Below, piece after piece: positions 1 to 6,043 of a stretch of DNA of 7,162 nt. Numbering within the stretch: the first letter of the stretch is position 1; each line of letters opens with the position of its first letter. Under the pieces are notes generated by a model. It worked only from the letters and a program-made list of their open reading frames with translations, did not search any database and was not told the origin of the DNA. The stretch is from positions 1 to 7,162 of the forward strand of contig PLZT01000714.1 in the NCBI GenBank assembly GCA_003152255.1. Direction: 5' to 3'. Source of the stretch: Methylocystaceae bacterium. Lineage in GTDB: Bacteria; Pseudomonadota; Alphaproteobacteria; Rhizobiales; Beijerinckiaceae. A program made the position numbers and the translations under genes.

Positions 1-60
1 ATGTCGGGCGCGCGGGAGGCTCTGTCCAGCGAGCGTCTCGTGCCCCGCAAGGTCGCCTGA
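1..60 (+). CDS. C-terminal end of an upstream gene (partial), product unknown
   Basis: Frame 1 is open from the first base to a TGA at 58-60 and encodes 19 residues ending in RLVPRKVA. The ATG at position 1 need not be the real start; the reading frame probably enters from outside the window. The stop lies 2 bases before the ATG of the GtrA-fusion gene, the spacing of translationally coupled genes in one operon. The fragment is too short to assign. GtrA proteins are often encoded next to a GtrB-type family 2 glycosyltransferase, which makes that a guess for the missing gene, but nothing in these 19 residues proves it. Confidence 0.55.
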   Translation: MSGAREALSSERLVPRKVA

Positions 61-62
61 TT

Positions 63-2342
63 ATGACGCAACTTTCGGACGTTCGCCTGTCGCTGCTCGA
101 TCGATCGCGCCGCGGCGGCCTGGGGCGCATTATCGTCGATCTCTTCAAATACGGGATCGCGAGCCTCGGCGCCCTGGCGCTCGACGCCGGGACGATGGTG
201 TTTCTCAACAAGGCGCTCGGCGTCAATTACCTTGTCGCGGCGGCGATCGGCTTCACATCGGGCCTCGGGCTCGTTTATTGGCTGAGCGTTCGCTATGTGT
301 TCGGCGACATCAGGCGTTTGCGCCCGTCGCAGGAAATATTCGGTTTCCTCGTGACCGGCCTGATCGGTTTGCTGCTCAACGAAATTTTGATGAAGACTTT
401 CGTGGAGCAGGTCGGGCTTTCGGTTCCAATCGCCAAAATTCCAACGGCCGGCTTCGTATTTCTCTTCAATTTCACCGCCCGTCGCATGTTGCTGTTCTCG
501 GACGTGGCGAAAACGCATTTGGTGAAGCGCGCCGCGGCGGCCTGGGACTTGGCATTAAAGTCGAGCGCCGCCGAATTTCCGCTCTGCGGGACCGTCGCGC
601 TCGCCGCTCTGGCCGCCGTCGGAATCACTTTTTCGCAGGCGCGAGAGGTCTGGAGCACGGGGCATTTTTTCGACACCGACGACGCGATGCGCGCGGTCCA
701 GGTGCGCGATCTGTTGGCCGGGCAATCCTGGTTCGACATGACGACCTGGCGGTTCGATCCGCCGATGGGGGTGTTCAGCCACTGGTCGCGCATCGTCGAC
801 GTTCCGCTCGCGGGACTGGAGCTGTTTTTCCGCTTGTTTCTCGACGCCGATCACGCCGAGCGCGCGACGCGGCTGGTCTTTCCGCTGGCGTTGCTGGCGA
901 CATTGCTTGGCCTCATGGCCTGGTTCACCAAAATTCTGGCGCCGTCCGCGTCGAAACATGTCGCGGTGCTGCTCGGTCTTCTCTCCGGCGCCGTGTTCCT
1001 GCAATTCGTTCCGGGACGGATAGATCACCACGCGCCTCAGATCGTCCTGCTGCTCGCGTCGCTCGGCTTTTTCCTGCGTGGATTGGACGCCAAGGAGGCG
1101 CGGGCGATGGCCCCGGCGAGTCTGGCGATGGCGCTGTCCATCGCCATCAGTCTTGAGAATCTGCCGTTTTTCGCGGTGATGCTGGCGGGTCTCGCTGCGC
1201 TTTTCGTTGTCGACGGGGCCAAGATGCGCGCGCCAATGGGCTGGTTCGCCGGCGGCGCGCTGATCGCGTTTCCGGCGTGCTTCGCGGCGACGGTCGCCCC
1301 CGCGCGTTATCTGCTGTCCGCCTGCGACGCCTACTCCGCGGTTCACCTCGCGGCGCTTGCCGCGGGAACGCTGGGTTTCGCGGCGCTCGCGGCGTTCGTC
1401 CCGCGCCTTTCGACCATGCGCGGGCGGGCGGCGGCGGTGGCGGTTGTCGGAGCCGCGGTTATCGCGCCAATCGCCGCCATCGCGCCGCGATGTGTCGGCG
1501 ACCCGCTTGGCGGTCTCGATCCGCTGCTGCGCGAGCTATGGCTGTCGCACGTGACCGAGGCCACGCCGCTGCTAAAATTCTGGGATAAGACGCCCAATCT
1601 CGTCGTTGTGATGGGCCTGCCCGTGATCCTGGGCTTCGCGGCCGCGCTTGTCGAAGCCGTCCGGGAGCAAGGGATCGCGCGGCGCCGTTGGTTCTTGGTC
1701 GCCGCAACGATCGGGATCGGTTTCGCCGCCGGGATGTGGCAAGTGCGGGTCTTTTCGTCGGTCACGCCCATCGCCATGGCGCCGCTGGTGATCGCGGTGG
1801 TCGCCGTCGCCCATCGGGTCGGCGCGTCTTTCAGCGTTTTCACCCGCGCCTTGCTCGCCGGCGTGCTCTGCATCGGAGTCTCCCCCGTGGGATTGGCGAG
1901 CATCCTCCCCAAGCCGGAGAATAACGGGAACATCGCGACGGTGGTTCAGGCTACCGAGGAGTCCCTCTGTCTGAAACCGGCGGCCCTCGAACCGCTAAAT
2001 CATCTCGAACCGGCCCGCGTGGCCGCGTCGGTCAATCTCGGTCCCTATCTGCTCGCTCATACACATCACAACGTCTTCGCCGGGCCCTATCACCGCGACA
2101 ATCACGGCAATCGCATCGTCGTCGACGCCTTCCTGGCCTCGCCCGACGAGGCGGAGCAAATTTTGCGCGCGGCGGGAGCGCAAGTTGTTCTGTGGTGCGC
2201 ACGCGATGTGTCCGATTTCGCCTTGCACGCGCCAAACGGCCTTGGCGCGGCGCTGGCGCGAGGCGAGGTTCCCGAATGGCTCGAGCCTCTGCCGCAATCC
2301 AAAAAACAGCTCCTTGTTTTCGCCGTAAGACCGAAGCAGTAA
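63..2342 (+). CDS. GtrA-like flippase domain fused to a GT-C-type glycosyltransferase-like membrane protein
   Basis: This is a 759-residue polytopic inner-membrane protein. Residues about 27-147 form a GtrA-like domain of four membrane helices (about 30-50, 56-78, 92-110, 120-145), with the FKYGIASLGALALDAGTMVF start and FNFTARRMLLF end typical of the family. GtrA proteins are thought to flip undecaprenyl-phosphate-linked sugars. A second module starts with a helix at about 172-192, followed by an external loop carrying DTDDAMR (204-210) and HWSR (240-243), about ten more helices, RIDHHAP (319-325), and a soluble, probably periplasmic tail (about 616-759) with GPYHRDNHGN (674-683). An acidic motif in the first external loop and a DHH motif are features of GT-C enzymes such as STT3/PglB/AglB, so transfer of a lipid-linked sugar is inferred; substrate and acceptor are unknown. 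Free GtrA proteins are only about 120-150 residues, so this is a true fusion. The start at 63 follows the upstream stop by 2 bases, with a weak AAGG at 49-52. The stop is a tandem TAATAA. Confidence 0.8.
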   Translation: MTQLSDVRLSLLDRSRRGGLGRIIVDLFKYGIASLGALALDAGTMVFLNKALGVNYLVAAAIGFTSGLGLVYWLSVRYVFGDIRRLRPSQEIFGFLVTGLIGLLLNEILMKTFVEQVGLSVPIAKIPTAGFVFLFNFTARRMLLFSDVAKTHLVKRAAAAWDLALKSSAAEFPLCGTVALAALAAVGITFSQAREVWSTGHFFDTDDAMRAVQVRDLLAGQSWFDMTTWRFDPPMGVFSHWSRIVDVPLAGLELFFRLFLDADHAERATRLVFPLALLATLLGLMAWFTKILAPSASKHVAVLLGLLSGAVFLQFVPGRIDHHAPQIVLLLASLGFFLRGLDAKEARAMAPASLAMALSIAISLENLPFFAVMLAGLAALFVVDGAKMRAPMGWFAGGALIAFPACFAATVAPARYLLSACDAYSAVHLAALAAGTLGFAALAAFVPRLSTMRGRAAAVAVVGAAVIAPIAAIAPRCVGDPLGGLDPLLRELWLSHVTEATPLLKFWDKTPNLVVVMGLPVILGFAAALVEAVREQGIARRRWFLVAATIGIGFAAGMWQVRVFSSVTPIAMAPLVIAVVAVAHRVGASFSVFTRALLAGVLCIGVSPVGLASILPKPENNGNIATVVQATEESLCLKPAALEPLNHLEPARVAASVNLGPYLLAHTHHNVFAGPYHRDNHGNRIVVDAFLASPDEAEQILRAAGAQVVLWCARDVSDFALHAPNGLGAALARGEVPEWLEPLPQSKKQLLVFAVRPKQ

Positions 2343-2394
2343 TAACGCGCCGCCGTTCACCCGGAATGGCGCGCCGCCGTTTGACGGCCGAAAC

Positions 2395-2414
2395 AAGGAA
2401 TGCCCAAGGACATG
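2395..2414 (+). promoter_or_regulatory. Tandem Shine-Dalgarno/ATG pairs that leave the start of the Tat protein ambiguous
   Basis: AAGGA at 2395-2399 directly abuts an ATG at 2400, and a second AAGGA at 2406-2410 lies one base before a second in-frame ATG at 2412. Neither motif is well spaced for the ATG right after it. The first motif is 12 bases from the second ATG, which is long but usable. The ATG at 2412 also gives the more typical Tat signal length before the twin arginines. I favour 2412, without certainty. Confidence 0.5.
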
Positions 2415-3413
2415 ACGTCGACCGATCGCCGCCGCTTCCTGCTTGGCGGAGCAAGTTTTGTTGGGGGGACGGGTCTCGCGCTCGCCGCGCCCAAGTCCCT
2501 CGCGCAATCCGAACCCGAGGACGAGTTGCAGGTGCGCGTCGAGAATAAATCGGTGCCGGAACTGTGCGCCGAGAAGGACAATATCGAACTCGATTTATTC
2601 TCTTCCCGCGTACGCCGAATGCAAGTCCAGGCCGTGCATCCTTCCTATATCAACATGATCGGGACCGACCGCTACGCGCCCGACTGGTCGAGCTGCGAGT
2701 TCTCCCATGATTATTCCGGATTCGCCGAGCAGACGCGCCGCCTGACGTTTTGGGAGACGCCGGACTTCTGGCTTACGGGCTACACCTTCCCAAGCAAAGC
2801 CTTTTGGCGGGCCCCCACCGTGCCGGTGCGCGTCGGCGATCGTGTCGAAAAAGGCTTTCACCTCGTGCAGTTCTGGATGAACTATCGCCAGCGCGCCGAA
2901 GAGATCATGGTGTTCTATCCGCCCGACGGCTACTGGCGCGCCCGTCCGCTACCGTTCGAGGAGATGCGCTGGACCGCCTATGGCTCGTCCTTTCTGATCG
3001 GACCGGTCGAGATACAGCAGCGCCCGATCGTCGCCTTCGAGGAAATCGCCTTCGAGCCGGAGACCCGAACCTTCGTGCTGAAATTCAAGCGCGGCGGCAC
3101 GGCGCGGATCAAACTGGACAAGATCGACCAGGAACACATCGCGCTCGACGTTTCCTATAGCGACGCGATGCCCGAGGGGCTGCCTTTCGCCTCGCTGCGG
3201 TCGATGTTCGCGATGCAAACGATGAACGACGCCGCGCGCGTCGCCTGGCGCAACAAGCGCGGCGCGAGCTGGCAGGAGGCCGAGGTGATCGGCTTTCCCG
3301 GCGCCAACGCCACGGAATTATGGGTAGGACGGCATTTGCCGTCGCGCCACAATCTTTCGGCGCCGGACATGGTCTTCGGCAAGTTCCAGGCCGCCACCTT
3401 GCTAGCGAAATGA
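2412..3413 (+). CDS. Tat-exported protein of unknown function
   Basis: The protein has 333 residues from the ATG at 2412, or 337 from the in-frame ATG at 2400. The N-terminus MTSTDRRRFLLGGASFVGG fits the twin-arginine consensus (RRxFL). A hydrophobic stretch and a plausible signal peptidase site after SLA (SLA/QS) follow, so export of a folded protein to the periplasm is predicted. I do not recognise the mature part. It is rich in aromatics (ten tryptophans), has no other membrane segment, and contains only two cysteines, C52 and C95 (numbered from 2412), which could form one disulfide. No metal- or cofactor-binding motif stands out. The gene lies 57 bases after the GtrA/GT-C fusion, and its TGA overlaps the ATG of the next gene, a membrane acyltransferase. 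A role alongside that enzyme is inferred from position only. Tat export could mean cofactor binding or rapid folding, but no cofactor site is visible. Confidence 0.75.
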   Translation: MTSTDRRRFLLGGASFVGGTGLALAAPKSLAQSEPEDELQVRVENKSVPELCAEKDNIELDLFSSRVRRMQVQAVHPSYINMIGTDRYAPDWSSCEFSHDYSGFAEQTRRLTFWETPDFWLTGYTFPSKAFWRAPTVPVRVGDRVEKGFHLVQFWMNYRQRAEEIMVFYPPDGYWRARPLPFEEMRWTAYGSSFLIGPVEIQQRPIVAFEEIAFEPETRTFVLKFKRGGTARIKLDKIDQEHIALDVSYSDAMPEGLPFASLRSMFAMQTMNDAARVAWRNKRGASWQEAEVIGFPGANATELWVGRHLPSRHNLSAPDMVFGKFQAATLLAK

Positions 3414-4330
3414 CCATTGCGGCGCCCGCGCGCATCGTCGTTCTCGACGCCGCTCGTGGGACCGCCATTGTCGCCATGGTGGCGTTCCATCTGATCTGGG
3501 ACCTCGGCAATTTCGGTTATATCGACAGGGATTTTCCCTATTCGGCGAGCGTGAAACTGTTCGGCCACGCCGTCGCCATCGCTTTCTTGTTCATCGTCGG
3601 CGTCAGCCTGGTCGTGGCGCGCGCGCGGGGCGCCGGCTCGGGGGCGTTCTGGCGCCGGTTTTTCGTGATCGCCGGCGCGGCGGGACTAGTCTCGCTCGGC
3701 ACCTATATCGCGTTTCCGCAAGCCTTCGTGTTCTTCGGCATTCTGCACTGCATCGCCCTCGCGAGCCTCTTGGCGGCGCCATTGCTTCCCGCCCCCTGGC
3801 CGGCCGCGCTTCTCGCCGCGCTCGTGGCGGCCCTGGCCCCGATGTTCCTAGCCTCGCCCGCCTTCAACAACCCTTGGCTGAACTGGATCGGTCTTTCGAC
3901 CTTCGAGCCGCTGACCAATGATTATCGGCCCATTTTGCCCTGGTGCGCCGCCGTCTTCGCCGGCGTCGCCGCCGCGAAATTTTGGGCGGCTCGAAGTTGG
4001 GATGCGATCGGCGGAAATCTCGAGGCCGGCCCGCTGGCCTGGCTTGGCCGACACAGTCTCGCGCTCTATCTAATCCATCAGCCGCTGCTCTTTGGCCTTT
4101 TCGCCGCGCTCGTTTTCGTCGGGGCGGCACCGAGCGACCGGAGTTCGGGCGGCTTCGTCGGCGCCTGCGTCGCGCAATGCGAGGCGAGCGGGGGCGGAAA
4201 ATCCGTTTGCCGCGAGGCCTGCGCCTGCATCGCGGAGCGCGCGGCGAGCGAAGACCTGCCGACCGAGGCGAAAGCGCGCGCGACGCGCCTGGATGAATTG
4301 GCGAGCGATTGCATGGCGAAAGAATACTGA
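3410..4330 (+). CDS. DUF1624 / heparan-alpha-glucosaminide N-acetyltransferase-like membrane acyltransferase
   Basis: The protein has 306 residues. The start RIVVLDAARGTAIVAMVAFH followed by LIWDL (residues 8-32) and the late WLGRHSLALYLIHQPLL (211-227) are signatures of the DUF1624/HGSNAT_cat family of multi-pass membrane proteins. In the animal homologue HGSNAT an acetyl group from cytosolic acetyl-CoA is moved across the membrane to an amino sugar. H27, in the conserved AFHLIWDL segment, is a candidate functional residue. About seven hydrophobic segments lie between residues 10 and 240. After the last one comes a tail with six cysteines (253, 257, 267, 271, 273, 301). The ATG at 3410 overlaps the TGA of the Tat gene (ATGA), so the two are translationally coupled; no good Shine-Dalgarno sequence precedes it. 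An in-frame ATG at 3320 would add 30 residues lying inside the Tat gene and is less likely. The bacterial substrate is unknown; an envelope glycan or lipid is inferred from the GtrA/GT-C neighbour. Confidence 0.8.
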   Translation: MTIAAPARIVVLDAARGTAIVAMVAFHLIWDLGNFGYIDRDFPYSASVKLFGHAVAIAFLFIVGVSLVVARARGAGSGAFWRRFFVIAGAAGLVSLGTYIAFPQAFVFFGILHCIALASLLAAPLLPAPWPAALLAALVAALAPMFLASPAFNNPWLNWIGLSTFEPLTNDYRPILPWCAAVFAGVAAAKFWAARSWDAIGGNLEAGPLAWLGRHSLALYLIHQPLLFGLFAALVFVGAAPSDRSSGGFVGACVAQCEASGGGKSVCREACACIAERAASEDLPTEAKARATRLDELASDCMAKEY

Positions 4331-4342
4331 GCGCCGGGGCGG

Positions 4343-4365
4343 AACGTCCGGCGGACGTTTTTTTT
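4343..4365 (+). terminator. Intrinsic (Rho-independent) terminator after the acyltransferase gene
   Basis: A perfect 7-bp stem, AACGTCC (4343-4349) and GGACGTT (4353-4359), with a GGC loop runs straight into eight T residues (4358-4365). It starts 13 bases after the stop of the acyltransferase gene and is the clearest terminator in the window. The run of T is on the plus strand, so it acts on the left-hand operon. Confidence 0.8.
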
Positions 4366-4380
4366 CTCTAGGGAAAGTCC

Positions 4381-4386
4381 AAGGAG
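4381..4386 (+). promoter_or_regulatory. Shine-Dalgarno sequence that decides the start of the Rieske-reductase gene
   Basis: AAGGAG lies directly against an ATG at 4387 (no spacing) and exactly 6 bases before an in-frame ATG at 4393. The second spacing is near ideal, so 4393 is the likely start. The difference is only two residues (Met-Thr). Confidence 0.75.
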
Positions 4387-4392
4387 ATGACG

Positions 4393-5925
4393 ATGACCGT
4401 GGGTTCCGAAACGCCTAATGGCCCCGACCTCACCCAAGGCGTCGACTTCGCCGAACTCGAGCGCGATGGCAAATTGGTCGGCCGCGTCGGGGAAAAGGAA
4501 GTGCTGCTGGTGCTGCGCGAAGACGAGGTCTTCGCGATCGGCGCGCATTGCTCGCATTACCACGCGCCGCTCGTCGACGGACTCGTCCTGGGCGGGGAAA
4601 TCCATTGTCCGTGGCATCACGCGAGCTTCGACCTCGCCACGGGGGAAGTTTTGCGCGCTCCGGCGCTCGACTCCCTTCCCTGCTGGACGGTCGAACGTCG
4701 GGACGGCAAGGTGTTTGTGCGCGGCGAACGCACGGCGAAAACCCGCACCCCCGCCCCGATGGAGGCCTCGAAAACGGTGGTGATCGTCGGCGGCGGCGCG
4801 GCGGGCCTCGCGGCCGCGGCGGAGTTGCGGCGCCAGGGTTTCGCGGGCAAGCTCGTCATGTTGAGCGCCGAGGACGCGCCGCCGCTCGATCGCCCCAATC
4901 TCTCGAAGGACTATCTCGCCGGCGCCGCCCCGGAGGAATGGCTGCCGCTGCGGCCGGAGAATTTCTATTCCGAGAATGGGATCGACCTACGGCTCGGCGC
5001 CGTCGCCAACGGTCTCGACGCGAAGGCGCGGCGGCTGACGCTCGCCGACGGGAGCACGCTCGAATTCGATCGGCTGCTGCTGGCGACCGGGGCCGAGCCC
5101 GTGCGGCTCCAGATCCCCGGCGCGGAGCTGCCGCATGTGCGCACCTTGCGTTCGCTCGCCGATTGCCGGGAGATCATCGCGCGCGCGACGCAAGCGCGGC
5201 GCGTGGTCGTGCTGGGCGCGAGCTTCATCGGTCTCGAAGTCGCGGCCTCCCTGCGGACGCGCGGACTGGAGGTTCACGTCGCCGCGCCGGAGAAGATCCC
5301 GATGGAGCGCGTGCTCGGCGCCGAAATCGGCGCCTTTGTGCGCAAGCTGCACGAAGAGCATGGCGTCATCTTTCACCTCGAGGATGTCGCGACCGCGATC
5401 GACGAAAGGCGAGTGACGCTAAAGAGCGGGAAAAGCGTGGAGGCCGAACTGGTCGTCGCGGGCGTCGGCGTGCGGCCAAGGCTCGAACTCGCGGAAAAGG
5501 CGGGCCTCGCCATGGATCGCGGCGTCCTCGTCGCCGCTTTTCTCGAAACCAGCGCGCCGGGAATCTACGCGGCGGGCGACATCGCGCGTTGGCCCGATCC
5601 GCACAGTGGGGCGCGCATTCGCGTCGAACATTGGGTCGTCGCCGAGCGGCAGGGCGCCGTGGCGGCGCGCAACATGCTGGGCGCGCGCGAGGCCTTCGAC
5701 GCCGTCCCCTTCTTCTGGAGCCAGCATTACGACACGCCGATCAATTACGTCGGCCACGCCGAAGGCTGGGATGCGATTGAGGTCGAAGGCGACATCGCGG
5801 CGAAGGATTGCCTTCTCCGCTATATGCGTGGCGGCCGAGCGCTCGCCGTCGCCTCGATCTTCCGCGATGTCGACAGTTTGCGCGCCGAGGCGGAGATGGA
5901 AAGAATGCCGGCGAGCCCAAAATAG
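4393..5925 (+). CDS. Rieske [2Fe-2S] domain fused to FAD/NAD(P)H ferredoxin reductase (AIFM3-like)
   Basis: The protein has 510 residues from ATG 4393 (512 from ATG 4387). Residues about 14-115 form a Rieske domain with CSH (C53, H55) and CPWH (C72, H75), the ligand pattern C-x-H and C-x2-H for a [2Fe-2S] cluster. Residues about 127-430 form a pyridine-nucleotide-disulfide-type reductase, with the FAD motif VVIVGGGAAGLAAAAELRR (from 129), LDRPNLSKDYLAG, the NAD(P)H motif VVVLGASFIGLEVA (271-284) and the second FAD motif GIYAAGDIARW (390-400). The end (about 437-505, with FFWSQHYDTPINYVGHAEGW) matches the reductase C-terminal domain. This is the architecture of vertebrate AIFM3/AIFL and bacterial Rieske-reductase fusions. 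It should pass electrons from NAD(P)H through FAD to a [2Fe-2S] centre, probably in the cytosol, as no signal peptide is seen. The terminal acceptor is unknown; no oxygenase gene is present here. It appears to be a single-gene unit between a terminator and a convergent operon. Confidence 0.9.
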   Translation: MTVGSETPNGPDLTQGVDFAELERDGKLVGRVGEKEVLLVLREDEVFAIGAHCSHYHAPLVDGLVLGGEIHCPWHHASFDLATGEVLRAPALDSLPCWTVERRDGKVFVRGERTAKTRTPAPMEASKTVVIVGGGAAGLAAAAELRRQGFAGKLVMLSAEDAPPLDRPNLSKDYLAGAAPEEWLPLRPENFYSENGIDLRLGAVANGLDAKARRLTLADGSTLEFDRLLLATGAEPVRLQIPGAELPHVRTLRSLADCREIIARATQARRVVVLGASFIGLEVAASLRTRGLEVHVAAPEKIPMERVLGAEIGAFVRKLHEEHGVIFHLEDVATAIDERRVTLKSGKSVEAELVVAGVGVRPRLELAEKAGLAMDRGVLVAAFLETSAPGIYAAGDIARWPDPHSGARIRVEHWVVAERQGAVAARNMLGAREAFDAVPFFWSQHYDTPINYVGHAEGWDAIEVEGDIAAKDCLLRYMRGGRALAVASIFRDVDSLRAEAEMERMPASPK

Positions 5926-5933
5926 GTGGAGCG

Positions 5934-5974
5934 CCAGAGTCTTTCCGGTTCAGATCGAACCGGAAAGACTCTGG
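5934..5974. repeat. Perfect 18-bp inverted repeat with GANTC sites, between convergent genes
   Basis: CCAGAGTCTTTCCGGTTC (5934-5951) is exactly complementary to 5957-5974, with a 5-base loop AGATC. Each arm contains a GANTC site (5937-5941 and 5967-5971), and a third (GATTC) sits at 5974-5978. It starts 8 bases after the Rieske-reductase stop. No T-run follows the stem directly on either strand (TTATTTT begins 6 bases later on the plus strand). It may be a dispersed intergenic palindrome, an mRNA 3'-end stabiliser or a two-way terminator. Confidence 0.85.
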
Positions 5975-5998
5975 ATTCCCTTATTTTGTCGCGCTTTC

Positions 5999-6023
5999 GG
6001 GGACAAAACCGGCGTCCCCTTTT
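5999..6023 (+). terminator. Candidate terminator hairpin of the Rieske-reductase gene
   Basis: GGGGAC (5999-6004) pairs with GTCCCC (6014-6019) around a 9-base loop and is followed by TTTT (6020-6023). The stem is short and the T-run is only four bases, so this is weaker than the hairpin at 4343-4365. It lies 74 bases after the reductase stop and just before the fabI stop on the other strand. An outer GCTTT/AAAGC pairing could compete with termination. Confidence 0.4.
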
Positions 6024-6043
6024 GCGAAAAAGCACTCGGCGCC

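Noticed and set aside
555..1346. A 263-residue minus-strand open frame opposite the GtrA/GT-C gene
   Set aside because: The product is dominated by Arg, Gln, Glu and Gly with no domain. It is a shadow of the real membrane-protein gene.
2376..2387. Small GCCGT/ACGGC hairpin before the Tat gene as a terminator
   Set aside because: The stem is only 5 bp and is followed by CGAAACAAGG with no T-run, so termination between the first two genes is not supported.
3320..3409. A 30-residue N-terminal extension of the acyltransferase from an in-frame ATG at 3320
   Set aside because: It would lie wholly within the Tat gene and puts an Arg/Gly-rich stretch before the family's usual start. The ATGA overlap at 3410 gives the normal N-terminus (RIVVLDAARG).
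4298..4328. Promoter-like TTGGCG (4298-4303) and AATACT (4323-4328) ahead of the Rieske-reductase gene
   Set aside because: The spacing is 19 bases and the matches are weak. It lies inside the acyltransferase coding end and upstream of the terminator, so it cannot be supported from sequence alone.
4548..5780. A 410-residue open frame inside the Rieske-reductase gene
   Set aside because: The product is Arg/Gly/Ala-rich low-complexity sequence, typical of an off-frame reading of GC-rich coding DNA. The overlapping frame has clear Rieske and FAD/NAD motifs.
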